Positions 36,202 through 46,008 are shown, counted from the stretch's first letter. The stretch: 64,000 nucleotides of DNA from Prolixibacter sp. NT017 (GCF_009617875.1 NZ_BLAV01000001.1:3968001-4032000); one strand, 5' to 3'. The notes: a model not told the origin generated them from the sequence alone. Translations and numbers: made by a program.

Positions 36202-36774
36202 CTATCTTTTCAAATCGCCGGGAGTATTGAAATTATCGAACAGAGATGGATTTTGAGCCATTAAATCGTCGAAAGAAACGAGGTGTATTTCAGCCTGTTT
36301 TATGATACCTCGAAGCTGAAAATTCCCATTTATGATGCTCTTTTCAAAAACCTTATATAGGTCGCGATGATAAAGGGCTACGAGAGGTTCCAGTTTTCCC
36401 TCATGAACCGGTACAGCACCTTTCCCTCTCCGTTGATCCAGCAACAGAGTTAAGGCCTCTTCGTTGACCAACGGAACATCGCAGCTCAAAATCAGGTTCC
36501 AATCATGGGACGAAGCTTTCAGAGAAGAATACAAACCTGCCGCCGGACCACAATCTGTAAATTCGTCTTCCACAACCGGGTAGCCTAGCTTCCGGTATTC
36601 CTCATGATTCGCACTGATAATGATATCGGAAGTAAACTTTCCCAGCAAATCAATTGCGTATTGAACCAGCGGCTTGCCATCGAACAGAACAAAACCTTTG
36701 TCCTGCCCCATTCGCATACTTTTCCCTCCGGAGAGAACAATTCCGCCCAAATCCAATGCTTTTTCCTGATTCAT
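36202..36774 (-). CDS. mobA: Molybdenum cofactor guanylyltransferase MobA
   Basis: It adds GMP to molybdopterin to form the dinucleotide cofactor needed by the adjacent reductase. The 190-residue nucleotidyltransferase has the signature LSGGKSMRMGQDKGFVLFDG (residues about 14-33) and the substrate loop LILSCDVPLVNEEAL with the metal-binding Asp. It is on the same strand as the reductase operon but 357 nt upstream, so probably a separate transcript. Confidence 0.93.
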   Translation of the reverse strand: MNQEKALDLGGIVLSGGKSMRMGQDKGFVLFDGKPLVQYAIDLLGKFTSDIIISANHEEYRKLGYPVVEDEFTDCGPAAGLYSSLKASSHDWNLILSCDVPLVNEEALTLLLDQRRGKGAVPVHEGKLEPLVALYHRDLYKVFEKSIINGNFQLRGIIKQAEIHLVSFDDLMAQNPSLFDNFNTPGDLKR

Positions 36775-36886
36775 AGGGCTAAAAGTAGAGAGAATTATTG
36801 TAGCGTCAAAAGCTCATTTCCCTTGCCGATCGCTTATTTCGACAGCGTCATTTTTCATTACCTTTAATCTCTGAAAAAATCAGTTT

Positions 36887-37363
36887 ATGAACCCAATCCT
36901 GAATTACAAGGACGCGTTGAACAAAGCAGCCGCTCTCTGCAGTAAGTCAGAAAAGTGCAGCGGCGATATCCGGAAGAAATTACTAGACTGGAGTCTTTCT
37001 CTCGAGGATGCCAACAAAGCCATCGCTTGGCTTCAAGACCAAAAGTTCCTGGATGATGAGCGGTTTGCCAACTTTTTTGCCCGCGACAAATTTCGATTCA
37101 ATGGATGGGGAAGAATTAAAATCCGTTACACCCTGCGGCAGAAGGACGTAGCTTCCTCCATCATTGACAAGGCTGTAGCAGCTATCGATGAAAACGATTA
37201 CCGTCACTTCCTGAAAGAATTAATTCAGGCGAAAGCCGGAAAAATAAAAGCTGAATCGAATTACGAAAAGAAGGGTAAGTTGGTTCGGTATGCTCAGGGA
37301 AGAGGTTTTGAACCCGAACTCATTTTCAATGCAGTTGATGACGTGCTGGCCAGGGAAGAGTGA
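36887..37363 (+). CDS. recX: Regulatory protein RecX
   Basis: A modulator of RecA filaments, 158 residues, all helical. Family segments are CSKSEKCSGDIRKKL, WLQDQKFLDDERFANFFARDKFRFNGWGRIKI and KLVRYAQGRGFEPELI. It is divergent from mobA and about 70 nt ahead of prfB. recA is not in the window. Confidence 0.92.
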   Translation: MNPILNYKDALNKAAALCSKSEKCSGDIRKKLLDWSLSLEDANKAIAWLQDQKFLDDERFANFFARDKFRFNGWGRIKIRYTLRQKDVASSIIDKAVAAIDENDYRHFLKELIQAKAGKIKAESNYEKKGKLVRYAQGRGFEPELIFNAVDDVLAREE

Positions 37364-37402
37364 GGCATTGAACCGAAGCTTCTCTCAAGATGTTTATTTT
37401 TC

Positions 37403-37410
37403 TACCTTTG
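37403..37410 (+). promoter_or_regulatory. -7 element of prfB
   Basis: TACCTTTG matches TAnnTTTG exactly and gives a leader of about 20 nt to the prfB ATG at 37435. Confidence 0.55.
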
Positions 37411-37434
37411 CGCGACGAAATAAAAACAAACAAC

Positions 37435-38530
37435 ATGATACAAAAGGAGCAGATCAGAGATCTTGCTGAGCGCCGGGATGCGCTGAGGAGGTATCTTTGA
37501 CGTGGATCAGAAATTGATCCAAATTGAAGAAGAAGAATTAAAGACGCAGGACCCGGGCTTTTGGGACAATCCGAAGGAGGCTGAACAGCAAATGAAAGTC
37601 ATCCGTGGATTGAAACAATGGACCGATGCTTTCCAGGAAGTGAACCAGTCGATTGAAGACTTGCTGGTACTCTTCGAGTTTCAGGAAGCCGGAGAAGCCT
37701 CTGAAGAAGAAGTAGATGAACAGTTTGCTAATTCGCTGGAGCTGGTCGAAAACCTCGAGACGAAAAACATGCTGCGGCGTGAAGAGGATAAACTGGGTGC
37801 TGTGTTGAAAATTAATGCCGGTGCCGGCGGAACTGAGGCCAACGACTGGGCTGAAATGCTGATGCGAATGTACATCCGCTGGGCAGAACAGCACGGTTAT
37901 AAGGTTCGAGAATCGATCCTGGTACCTGGTGAAGATGCCGGAATAAAGAACGTAACGCTGGAGATTGAAGGTGACTATGCTTACGGTTACCTGAAAAGTG
38001 AAAATGGCGTGCACCGTTTGGTCCGTATTTCTCCGTTCAACGCACAAGGAAAAAGACAGACTTCATTCACATCGGTATTCGTTTCGCCGCTGGTTGACGA
38101 TACCATTGAGATTGAAGTCAACCCAGGCGACATTACCTGGGAAACTTTCCGTTCGGGAGGAGCCGGTGGTCAGAACGTAAACAAGGTGGAAACCGGAGTT
38201 CGTTTGCGACACGGTCCGAGTGGAATTGTTATCGATAACACTGAGTCACGTTCGCAATTGCAGAATAAAGAAAATGCCATGCGCCTGCTGAAATCTCAGT
38301 TGTATGAGATTGAGATTCGGAAACGCCGCGAGGAAGAGATGAAGCTGGAAGCCACCAAGAAAAAAATTGAATGGGGTTCCCAAATTCGTTCCTACGTTAT
38401 GCAGCCGTATAAAATGGTGAAGGATACGCGTACCAACTTTGAGACTTCCAATGTTCAAGGAGTAATGGACGGCGACCTGGATGGCTTTATCAAAGCTTAC
38501 CTGATGGAATTTTCATCGGAAGAAGCCTGA
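37435..38530 (+). CDS. prfB: Peptide chain release factor 2, made by programmed +1 frameshift
   Basis: It recognises UGA and UAA stop codons. Translation starts at 37435 (MIQKEQIRDLAERRDALRR...), runs 21 codons to CTT at 37495-37497, then shifts +1 past the in-frame TGA at 37498-37500 and continues from GAC at 37499 to the stop at 38530. The product is about 364 residues. The main part holds the anticodon-like SPF (ISPFNAQGKR) and the peptidyl-hydrolysis motif GGAGGQNVNKVETGVRLRH, the target of PrmC. Without the frameshift only a 21-residue peptide would be made. The rest of the protein is of normal length. Confidence 0.97.
37486..37501 (+). promoter_or_regulatory. RF2 programmed frameshift signal
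   Basis: AGGAGG, an SD-like stimulator (37486-37491), lies three bases before the slippery CTT TGA C. This is essentially the E. coli prfB site (AGGGGG TAT CTT TGA C). Low RF2 favours the shift, giving autoregulation. Confidence 0.95.
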
Positions 38531-38549
38531 CAACTTCAAACATACAATT

Positions 38550-38596
38550 AAAGCCTGGAGACATTCATCCCGAATGGTTCGGGCTTTTGTTGTTTT
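38550..38596 (+). terminator. Terminator of prfB
   Basis: CCCGAA (38569-38574) pairs with TTCGGG (38578-38583), extended by an outer AAAGCC/GGCTTT pairing, then a T-rich run. It overlaps the last codons of the convergent HAD gene. Confidence 0.7.
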
Positions 38597-39209
38597 GAAG
38601 AATGCCAACCAACTCGTTGGGCGAGTCGGCCAGCCAGCCGGGATTTAGCTCCGTCAAACGCTGCCGGGTATTCATTCCCCAGGTAACGGCAACCACTGGT
38701 ACTGCAACCTCATGACATGCTTCAATGTCGCGCACTTCATCACCCACATAAACCACATCGTCAGCCGACAGCGATTCGCTTTTCAACAAACGCTCCAGCG
38801 CTTTACTCTTCCCGAAAAGGGGAATATTGCATTCCATCCGATCAAAATATTCAAGGCCATTTCGTTTCAGGAATTCGGTTACTACTTCGAATTTGTTACT
38901 CGTTAACACCAGCAGCCGCTTGTCACGACTTAAGGCATCCAGCATTTCTTTAATTCCCTCGAACGGCTTCACCGATGTCATCTTACTTCGGAACATTCGC
39001 TTCATGTCACGCATGAAAAAAGGAAGCCGGTACCATGAAATTCCCGATTCGCGCAGAAGTTCTTTGGTACTTTTGTTCCGGTTTTTCCGCCAGTCATCTG
39101 TCTTTGGGTAACGATATTTCTCCGCCAGCTCATTGGCACAATCAGCCATCACCGGCGCCGAATCGGCCAGTGTTCCGTCAAAATCAAATATGATAACATC
39201 CGCGTCCAT
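38565..39209 (-). CDS. HAD-family hydrolase (phosphoglycolate-phosphatase-like)
   Basis: A 214-residue HAD-superfamily phosphatase. Motif I is VIIFDFDGTLADS (nucleophile and acid/base Asp), motif II is LLVLTSNK, and motif III/IV is VVYVGDEVRDIEAC. A helical cap lies between motifs I and II. The substrate is uncertain; phosphoglycolate or a related sugar phosphate would be typical for this subgroup. Its 3' end is embedded in the prfB terminator. Confidence 0.9.
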   Translation of the reverse strand: MDADVIIFDFDGTLADSAPVMADCANELAEKYRYPKTDDWRKNRNKSTKELLRESGISWYRLPFFMRDMKRMFRSKMTSVKPFEGIKEMLDALSRDKRLLVLTSNKFEVVTEFLKRNGLEYFDRMECNIPLFGKSKALERLLKSESLSADDVVYVGDEVRDIEACHEVAVPVVAVTWGMNTRQRLTELNPGWLADSPNELVGILQNNKSPNHSG

Positions 39210-39334
39210 GCGTCCTCAGTATTTGTTGGTGTTTGCCGTGAATACACGGTCTGTAAGATACTTTTTTGTTTCTCTTAAACTGAATGCCCGGCAAACTGTT
39301 CATGACTGATAACAGTAATTTAATTCGCTGAACT

Positions 39335-39676
39335 ATGATGACCATTTACCACAATCCACGCTGTGCCAAATCGCGTGCCGGTCTTAAGTACCTCGAAGAA
39401 AACAACATCGAACACGAAGTACGTCTCTATTTGAAGGATAATCTCTCGGTTAACGAGCTCACCACACTGCTGAAACAAACCGGCTTAAAAGCTGAAGATC
39501 TCGTTCGCAAACAGGAAGATTATTACAAAAAAGAGCTGAAAGGGAAAGAATTTTCAACCGAAGAGTGGCTTCAGATTCTGATAGAGAACCCGAGGTTGTT
39601 GCAGCGCCCCATTGTACAGAAAGGGCAAAAAGCTGTACTAGCCCAACCGCCGGAAAAAATTGATGAACTAAAATAG
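39335..39676 (+). CDS. ArsC/Spx-family thiol protein (arsenate-reductase-like)
   Basis: A 113-residue thioredoxin-fold protein. The N-terminal motif YHNPRCAKSRAGL carries the single catalytic-type cysteine of ArsC (NPRCxKS), and RPIVQKGQKAVLAQPPEKI is the C-terminal arsenate-reductase-like segment. It may reduce arsenate with glutathione/glutaredoxin or act as an oxidoreductase of unknown substrate; no other ars genes are nearby. Two tandem ATGs are at the start. Probably monocistronic. Confidence 0.87.
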   Translation: MMTIYHNPRCAKSRAGLKYLEENNIEHEVRLYLKDNLSVNELTTLLKQTGLKAEDLVRKQEDYYKKELKGKEFSTEEWLQILIENPRLLQRPIVQKGQKAVLAQPPEKIDELK

Positions 39677-39872
39677 GGCCAGCTGCTGATAAGTTTTTAT
39701 CGAGAGAACAACTGAAATTTCACGTGGAAGAGTAATCCTGTGATAACATATTATAATATTCACATATTATCATTTTTATAATTATACTCTATCACACTTC
39801 CCCTAAAGGCTATTGTTTTCAGATAGAAATATCCTTTTTTGAAGATCATTGATCGAACCATCCCAAAAAAAT

Positions 39873-39904
39873 AAAAGGTGGCAGAATGGCTTCTGTCACC
39901 TTTT
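39873..39904. terminator. Hairpin/bidirectional terminator downstream of the ArsC-like gene
   Basis: AAAAGGTGGCAGAA pairs with TTCTGTCACCTTTT over 14 bp (one G-U pair) with a TGGC loop. A-rich and T-rich flanks make it plausible in both directions. Confidence 0.75.
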
Positions 39905-39931
39905 AATCAAACAACTAATATTACCCTAATA

Positions 39932-39972
39932 TGTCAGTCTATACGACTGACAACCAAAACCATTTAACTTTG
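39932..39972 (+). promoter_or_regulatory. Candidate operator: 21-bp perfect palindrome before a -7 element
   Basis: TGTCAGTC, a TATAC centre, then GACTGACA (39932-39952) form a perfect inverted repeat. TAACTTTG begins 13 bp downstream, so the palindrome occupies the -33 region, where no TTTG is present. This layout suggests a dimeric regulator controlling the mutAB operon. Confidence 0.5.
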
Positions 39973-40173
39973 CATTTGATCAAAATAAACCCCAAAAACA
40001 AACTAAAAAATACGCAAAGTTATTAGTTGATACGGAGCCGGGAGAAGATGGTTACAGTGTCATAAATAATTTTCTCTTCAGTAACCTCTCCCTCTTCCAA
40101 ATCCAAACTCATGATTATTATCAAATTCAGTAAAAAAGCGTAGATTTTTTAGAAACAACTAGTATAAAACCTT

Positions 40174-40181
40174 TAACTTTG
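40174..40181 (+). promoter_or_regulatory. -7 element of mutA
   Basis: TAACTTTG fits the consensus exactly and lies 30 nt before the mutA ATG at 40212. A longer frame starting with TTG at 40179 begins inside this element and is therefore unlikely. Confidence 0.55.
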
Positions 40182-40211
40182 GCCACGATTTTTCTAAACA
40201 GTTACATTGTT

Positions 40212-42140
40212 ATGGCAGAGAAAGATATAAACCTGTTTAAAGATTTTCCACCTGTATCAACCAAAGAATGGGTTGAGAAAATCAATACCGACCTGAAGGG
40301 GAAGGATTATGAGAGAGCCCTTGTTTGGCGCACCAACGAAGGGTTTAACGTTCAACCGTTCTACCGCCAGGAAAACCTGGAGGACAAAGGATATCTCAAC
40401 GCGCTTCCCGGCAGTTATCCTTACGTGCGTGGAAACAGAAAGCAAAATAACGACTGGTTCATTCGACAGGATATTCAGGTAACCGACCTGGCTGCAGCCA
40501 ACGCTAAAGCATTGACGATTCTGAATAAGGGAGTGAATTCGCTCGGATTCGTTATTGCTGATGGCAAGGTCATCTCTGATTCCGATCTGGATGTTTTACT
40601 GAAAGATATTTGTCTCGAAGCAGCTGAAATCAACTTTGTTGTTTCGGGCCATGTGCCACAGTTAGCTGAAGCTTTTATCGCTCATACGAAAAAAAGAGGT
40701 TATGACCCGAAGACGGTCAATGCTTCTATCAACTATGATGCGCTAAGCGAACTGGTGCTGAAAGGCAAAATGCCGGCATCGGACACTGATACTTTCACTA
40801 CCGTGAAGAAAGCGGTGGACGCGGCGGCTGAAATGCCCAATCTGCAAGTCATTGCAATCGACGGAAAGAACTTCAACAACGCAGGTTCTTCCTGCGTTCA
40901 GGAACTGGCTTTCTCACTGGCTATGGGTGCTGAATACCTGAGCCAGCTGACTGAGTTGGGAATGAACGCAGGAGTGGCAGCACCGAAAATTCGTTTCAAT
41001 CTCGGTATTGGCGGAAACTATTTCATGGAGCTGGCCAAACTGCGTGCCGGTCGCCTGCTTTGGGCTCAGATTGTTTCGGCTTACAAACCCGAATGCCAAT
41101 GTGACGAAACCTGTGATTGCGAAGGAGAATGCAAAGATGGTATTTGCCGTTGTGCCGGTAAGATGAAGGTTCACTCCGAAACTTCTGTCTGGAACAAAAC
41201 CGTTTATGACGCCTACGTCAATATGTTGCGGACACAGACTGAAGCCATGTCGGCTGCACTGGGCGGAACCGATTCAATGACTGTTCTTCCGTTCAATTCG
41301 TTTTTCGAAGAAACCAGCGAGTTTTCTGAACGAATTGCCCGCAACCAACAGATTCTGTTAAAAGAAGAATCACACCTCGATAAGATTGTTGACCCGGGTG
41401 CTGGTTCTTATTATATTGAGTCACTCACCGATTCCATTGCTGAAGAGGCCTGGAAACTCTTCCTGGAAGTTCAGGAAAAAGGTGGCTTCCTCGCTGCTTT
41501 CCGTGCCGGCTTCGTACAGGAACGTGTCAACGAGATGGCAGACAAACGCCGCAAAGCAGTTGCTATTCGGAAAGAAAGCCTGTTGGGTGTTAACCAATTC
41601 CCGAACTTCAGCGAGCAAGCGAAGATTGAATTCAACGCTCACTTTTTCGAGCCTGTTTGCCAAAAGATTGACGGCGCAGAAGCAGAGCCTATTTGCCTGT
41701 TCCGTGGTGCCGACGAGTTTGAAAAACTGCGTTACGCAACTGATGTTTTCGCCAAAGCGAAAAAACGTCCAAAAGCATTTATGCTCACCATCGGTAACCT
41801 GGCGATGCGCAAGGCCCGCGCGCAGTTCTCGTCCAATTTCTTCGCCATTGCCGGTTACGAAGTTGTCGACAACAACGGCTTTGCCAGTGTTGAAGCTGGT
41901 GTGAACGCCGCTAAAGAAGCCAACGCCGATATTATCGTGCTTTGCTCATCGGATGATGAATACATCGAATTCGGACCTCAGGCTTTCGAGTTGATTAAAG
42001 ATGATGCGATTTTCGTAATTGCCGGAGCACCGGCTTGCGCCGACGACCTCAAGGCCAAAGGCATCGAAAATTTCGTTCATGTGAAAACCAACTTACTGGA
42101 AGCACTGAAGGATTACAATAAAAAACTGGGAATTAATTAA
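40212..42140 (+). CDS. mutA: Methylmalonyl-CoA mutase small subunit
   Basis: The non-catalytic beta subunit of the B12-dependent mutase interconverting succinyl-CoA and methylmalonyl-CoA, a step in propionate formation or use. The 642-residue protein has a TIM-barrel-like part ([28 protein letters not shown], then [13 protein letters not shown] and [14 protein letters not shown]) and a degenerate C-terminal B12-like domain. An unusual cysteine-rich insertion follows SAYKP at about residue 294: [20 protein letters not shown], seven Cys in 20 residues. I start at 40212 (MAEKDINLF) because the upstream extension overlaps the promoter. mutB follows on the same strand. Confidence 0.94.
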   Translation: MAEKDINLFKDFPPVSTKEWVEKINTDLKGKDYERALVWRTNEGFNVQPFYRQENLEDKGYLNALPGSYPYVRGNRKQNNDWFIRQDIQVTDLAAANAKALTILNKGVNSLGFVIADGKVISDSDLDVLLKDICLEAAEINFVVSGHVPQLAEAFIAHTKKRGYDPKTVNASINYDALSELVLKGKMPASDTDTFTTVKKAVDAAAEMPNLQVIAIDGKNFNNAGSSCVQELAFSLAMGAEYLSQLTELGMNAGVAAPKIRFNLGIGGNYFMELAKLRAGRLLWAQIVSAYKPECQCDETCDCEGECKDGICRCAGKMKVHSETSVWNKTVYDAYVNMLRTQTEAMSAALGGTDSMTVLPFNSFFEETSEFSERIARNQQILLKEESHLDKIVDPGAGSYYIESLTDSIAEEAWKLFLEVQEKGGFLAAFRAGFVQERVNEMADKRRKAVAIRKESLLGVNQFPNFSEQAKIEFNAHFFEPVCQKIDGAEAEPICLFRGADEFEKLRYATDVFAKAKKRPKAFMLTIGNLAMRKARAQFSSNFFAIAGYEVVDNNGFASVEAGVNAAKEANADIIVLCSSDDEYIEFGPQAFELIKDDAIFVIAGAPACADDLKAKGIENFVHVKTNLLEALKDYNKKLGIN

Positions 42141-42211
42141 GGGATGAGCAAAAGATGATTTCCGGTTTCCCGGAAGGCAACGATGATTCATCACTAAAAA
42201 ATACTCAAGCA

Positions 42212-44368
42212 ATGAAACCGAATTTTAAAGACATCAATATAAAAGGTTCTAAAGCCACCTGCACAGACAGTGAGAAAGAGTGGACCGAAAAGAACCACAT
42301 CTCAAAAGATTGGGTAACACCGGAGCAAATTCCGGTGAAACCGGTGTACACCAAGGCCGATTTGGAAGGCATGGAACACCTGAATTACGCCGCTGGTCTG
42401 CCGCCATTTTTGCGGGGTCCCTACTCAGCCATGTACGCCATGCGCCCCTGGACCATTCGCCAGTACGCCGGATTCTCGACTGCAGAGGAATCGAATGCGT
42501 TCTATCGCCGCAACCTGGCTGCCGGACAAAAAGGTTTGTCGGTAGCATTCGATCTGGCAACGCACCGTGGCTATGACTCCGACCATCCTCGCGTAGTAGG
42601 TGACGTTGGTAAAGCCGGTGTAGCCATCGACTCGATTCTGGATATGAAAATCCTGTTCGACGAAATTCCGCTCGACAAAATGTCTGTTTCGATGACCATG
42701 AACGGAGCCGTTCTCCCGATTATGGCCTTCTACATTGTGACTGGGCTGGAACAGGGTGCTACACTGGAGCAACTTTCCGGAACCATCCAAAACGATATTC
42801 TGAAGGAGTTCATGGTGCGGAATACTTACATCTATCCGCCGGAATTCTCGATGAAAATCATCGCCGACATTTTCGAGTTTACCTCGAAGAATATGCCGAA
42901 ATTCAACTCTATCTCCATTTCGGGATACCATATGCAGGAAGCCGGTGCTACAGCCGACATCGAAATGGCATACACTTTGGCCGACGGACTGGATTATATC
43001 CGAACCGGAATAAAAGCGGGTCTGGATGTGGATGCATTTGCGCCTCGCCTTTCATTCTTCTGGGCAATCGGAATGAACCACTTCATGGAAATTGCCAAGA
43101 TGCGTGCAGCCCGTATGCTCTGGGCCAAAATCGTGAAGAAATTCGGTCCGAAGAACCCGAAATCGATGGCACTGCGTACCCACTCACAAACTTCCGGCTG
43201 GTCGTTGACCGAGCAGGATCCGTTTAACAACGTTGGACGTACAGCAATCGAAGCCATGGCTGCCGCACTGGGACACACCCAGTCGCTGCACACCAACGCA
43301 CTCGATGAAGCAATCGCGCTGCCAACCGATTTTTCTGCACGTATTGCTCGTAACACGCAGCTTTATATTCAGCAGGAAACCGAAATTTGTCGTTCACTCG
43401 ATCCTTGGGCAGGTTCTTACTACGTGGAATCGTTGACCAAAGAATTGGCCGACAAAGCGTGGAAGCTGATTGAAGAGGTAGAAGAGCTTGGCGGTATGGC
43501 GAAAGCCATCGAAACCGGCGTTCCGAAAATGCGTATAGAAGAGGCTGCTGCCCGTGCACAGGGACGCATTGACTCGGGAAGTCAGACCATTGTTGGTGTG
43601 AACCGTTACAAACTCGACAAGCAGGATCCGATTGACATTCTGGAAATTGACAATACCGCTGTGCGGAAATCGCAACTTGCCCGTTTGGAAAAACTGCGTG
43701 CCGAACGAAACGAAGCTGAGGTGAAAGCTTCGCTGGAAGCCATTACCCGTTGCGCGGAAACCGGAAAAGGGAACTTGCTGGAACTCGCCATCGATGCAGC
43801 GAAAAAGCGTGCAACTTTGGGAGAAATTTCCTATGCTTGTGAAAAAGTTGTCGGACGTTACAAAGCAGTAATCAGAACCATTTCAGGAGTGTATTCATCA
43901 GAAGCGAAAAACGATAAAGAGTTCGGTGAGGCTCGCAGTCTCGTCGAAAAATTTGCAGAGAAAGAAGGACGTCAGCCGCGTATCATGATTGCTAAAATGG
44001 GACAGGACGGACACGACCGCGGTGCCAAAGTGGTAGCGACCGGTTATGCCGACCTCGGTTTTGACGTGGATATGGGACCGCTGTTCCAGACTCCGGAAGA
44101 AGCTGCCAAGCAAGCCGTCGAAAACGACGTGCATGTGCTGGGAGTATCTTCATTGGCTGCCGGGCATAAAACACTGGTGCCTGCCGTCATCGAGGAACTG
44201 AAGAAACTGGGTCGCGAGGACATCATGGTGATTGCCGGTGGAGTAATTCCTTCACAGGACTACCAGTACCTTTACGATGCTGGTGTCGTGGCCATCTTTG
44301 GCCCCGGAACTTCTGTTACCACAGCTGGTAAGAAAATCATGGAAATCCTGCTGGCTGCACAGGAATAG
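42212..44368 (+). CDS. mutB: Methylmalonyl-CoA mutase large (catalytic) subunit
   Basis: The catalytic alpha subunit. The TIM-barrel part has [34 protein letters not shown] and [13 protein letters not shown]. The C-terminal cobalamin domain has the base-off motif DGHDRG with GLF-type and [11 protein letters not shown] segments. I place the start at 42212 ([12 protein letters not shown]), the usual beginning of the family, giving 718 residues; an in-frame ATG at 42155 would add 19 residues and reduce the gap to mutA to 14 nt. It is followed by a strong terminator. Confidence 0.95.
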   Translation: MKPNFKDINIKGSKATCTDSEKEWTEKNHISKDWVTPEQIPVKPVYTKADLEGMEHLNYAAGLPPFLRGPYSAMYAMRPWTIRQYAGFSTAEESNAFYRRNLAAGQKGLSVAFDLATHRGYDSDHPRVVGDVGKAGVAIDSILDMKILFDEIPLDKMSVSMTMNGAVLPIMAFYIVTGLEQGATLEQLSGTIQNDILKEFMVRNTYIYPPEFSMKIIADIFEFTSKNMPKFNSISISGYHMQEAGATADIEMAYTLADGLDYIRTGIKAGLDVDAFAPRLSFFWAIGMNHFMEIAKMRAARMLWAKIVKKFGPKNPKSMALRTHSQTSGWSLTEQDPFNNVGRTAIEAMAAALGHTQSLHTNALDEAIALPTDFSARIARNTQLYIQQETEICRSLDPWAGSYYVESLTKELADKAWKLIEEVEELGGMAKAIETGVPKMRIEEAAARAQGRIDSGSQTIVGVNRYKLDKQDPIDILEIDNTAVRKSQLARLEKLRAERNEAEVKASLEAITRCAETGKGNLLELAIDAAKKRATLGEISYACEKVVGRYKAVIRTISGVYSSEAKNDKEFGEARSLVEKFAEKEGRQPRIMIAKMGQDGHDRGAKVVATGYADLGFDVDMGPLFQTPEEAAKQAVENDVHVLGVSSLAAGHKTLVPAVIEELKKLGREDIMVIAGGVIPSQDYQYLYDAGVVAIFGPGTSVTTAGKKIMEILLAAQE

Positions 44369-44393
44369 AATTCATTCATTTACGATAACTGAA

Positions 44394-44425
44394 GACCCTG
44401 GCTACGGCCGGGGTTTTCTTTTTTT
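44394..44425 (+). terminator. Terminator of mutAB
   Basis: GACCC and GGC pair with GCC and GGGTT around TACG (arms about 44394-44402 and 44407-44415). A T-rich run follows to 44425. Confidence 0.8.
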
Positions 44426-44721
44426 GCAATAAGCATATTCCTTTTTACGATAAGAAATTGTAATTTAGTTGTCTAAACCAGACCATACGATTTTTCGGCA
44501 AACAACTGCTTCCCCAACCAGACTAAAGTATCACCATCCATCTTCCTCAACTATTTAAAGTGATTCTCATTTCTTTTTTATCCCGATAAAAGAGAGAAGA
44601 ATCGTGTATTCCTATTTGCAGATAAATGGTCTTTACAATTCGGCTGACTGTTTATCTACGCTATGTTTCAGACCCAACCTTGTTCCTCAACAAAAAATTA
44701 ACCTTTAAAAAGTCTGTTTCC
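44426..44721 (+). other. Gene-free stretch before the DUF2202 gene
   Basis: AT-rich, about 300 nt, with no coding frame beyond an unlikely N-terminal extension of the next gene from 44626. The sequence AACCAGAC occurs twice (near 44478 and 44517). No promoter matching the consensus was found. Confidence 0.4.
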
Positions 44722-46008
44722 ATGAAAAAGTATGTATTGTCTTTCATCAGCTACCTGCTGTTGCTTGGCTTATTCATTCCTTCCTGTACACAGGACAACT
44801 CAATAACGGATGGCCCGGAGAAGTCAAAGGAAGGAGCGATGATGACCGCACAGTTGAACGAAGATCTGGAAGTTTGGGAGGTGGATCTGCTTACGTTGGC
44901 CAAAACGGAAAAGCTCGCTCACGATCTGTACAGCGAATTAAGCGCGTTGTTTCCCGACAATCCGGTTTTTGAACATACTGCAGCGAGCGAACTGGTACAC
45001 TGGACACGTATCAGCGATCTGATTGCAACCTACGACAACCTCGATGACCCAACCCGCGATGGTGATGGCGTTGCCTATGGCCCCGGTGTCTTCGATGATG
45101 AAAATGATGACTTCACAACGGTTTATAGTAGTATGCTTGACTTTGCAGGCGACGATGTGACCAAGGCATTCAAGGTGGGGTATCTCATCGAGTGTCTCGA
45201 AATCCTGAATGTCTCCAAGGCCACAACTTCTGCTACTGACGCTGCTATTTCCGAGGCGTTGGCTGTTTACAGCTGTTTGGAGACTGCCGAGCCACATCAC
45301 CTGAAAGCGTACAACTGGAACCTCCTGAAAGTAGGAGTCGAATATAATTGGGAGCTGATAGCTGACGATTTTGGAGACTTCTTTTCAGAAGAAGATTTAA
45401 CAATTCTGGATCCCGTTGTAACGGATATCCTGGAAGATCAAACCGCTCCTGGAAATGGTGGAGGTGGAACCTGTCCGGGATGTGGCTTGGGACCTTATAC
45501 CAACGATTGTCCATGCGGACTCGGTCCCTGCGGCACCACTGACGGAACAACCACAGCAACACTGTCTGAAGCCGAGTTGAATGATTTAATCTACCTGGTG
45601 AAATTGGAGAAAATGGCCTACGAAGTATACACTACTTTAGGCCAAACCTATTCGACGATGCCCATTCTGGGGAATATTTCCGAAGCTGAATATCGTCACT
45701 GGAAAGTTCTTCAGAACCTATTTGTCAAGTATAGTGAAACTGACCCGACAAAAGACGGAGAAGTTGATCTTGGTATCGGCTTATATAACGATGACGATAT
45801 GTCTGACGCTTACGATGAAGCCATCACTTATGGTGGAGTTTCCCTACTTCAGGCAATGGAAACCGGAGCCATTATTGAGCAACTCGAACTTGATTCGCTC
45901 AATAATGCGCTAGGAAGAACGGTTCTTCCCGATTTAACAACCATCTACAATAATTTCATCAATGCTGATGGAGCTCATCTGACGGCGTTTGAAAAACACA
46001 CAAACTAA
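44722..46008 (+). CDS. Lipoprotein with two DUF2202 ferritin-like domains
   Basis: A 428-residue predicted lipoprotein. The signal peptide MKKYVLSFISYLLLLGLFIP ends at a lipobox (PSC, near residue 22). Two DUF2202 domains follow: first LAKTEKLAHDLYSELSALFP to about residue 225, then VKLEKMAYEVYTTLGQTYST to the C-terminus. Each is an all-helical ferritin-like unit with repeated E..H pairs that could bind a di-metal centre (SELVHWTRI, EPHHLKAY; EAEYRHWKV, GAHLTAFEKH). A Gly/Cys-rich linker (TCPGCGLGPYTNDCPCGLG, then PCG) joins them. I start at the ATG at 44722 rather than 44626 because only this gives a signal peptide. Confidence 0.85.
   Translation: MKKYVLSFISYLLLLGLFIPSCTQDNSITDGPEKSKEGAMMTAQLNEDLEVWEVDLLTLAKTEKLAHDLYSELSALFPDNPVFEHTAASELVHWTRISDLIATYDNLDDPTRDGDGVAYGPGVFDDENDDFTTVYSSMLDFAGDDVTKAFKVGYLIECLEILNVSKATTSATDAAISEALAVYSCLETAEPHHLKAYNWNLLKVGVEYNWELIADDFGDFFSEEDLTILDPVVTDILEDQTAPGNGGGGTCPGCGLGPYTNDCPCGLGPCGTTDGTTTATLSEAELNDLIYLVKLEKMAYEVYTTLGQTYSTMPILGNISEAEYRHWKVLQNLFVKYSETDPTKDGEVDLGIGLYNDDDMSDAYDEAITYGGVSLLQAMETGAIIEQLELDSLNNALGRTVLPDLTTIYNNFINADGAHLTAFEKHTN

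Larger units (their letters stand above)
39677..40211 (+). other. 535-nt region upstream of mutA with hairpin, palindrome and promoter-like elements
   Basis: No coding frame. It contains a 14-bp hairpin (39873-39904), a perfect 21-bp palindrome (39932-39952) just before a TAACTTTG (39965-39972), a reverse-oriented TAACTTTG (on the minus strand, 40022 to 40015), and a second forward TAACTTTG (40174-40181) close to mutA. I looked for a cobalamin riboswitch, since mutase needs B12, and saw no B12-box-like sequence. Confidence 0.6.

Noticed and set aside
40179..40211. N-terminal extension of mutA from a TTG
   Set aside because: The TTG is part of the TAACTTTG promoter element, and the protein then has an unlikely hydrophobic start.
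39677..40211. Cobalamin riboswitch upstream of the B12-dependent mutase
   Set aside because: No B12-box-like conserved sequence or matching stems were found.
44626..44721. N-terminal extension of the DUF2202 lipoprotein
   Set aside because: Only the start at 44722 places the signal peptide and lipobox correctly.
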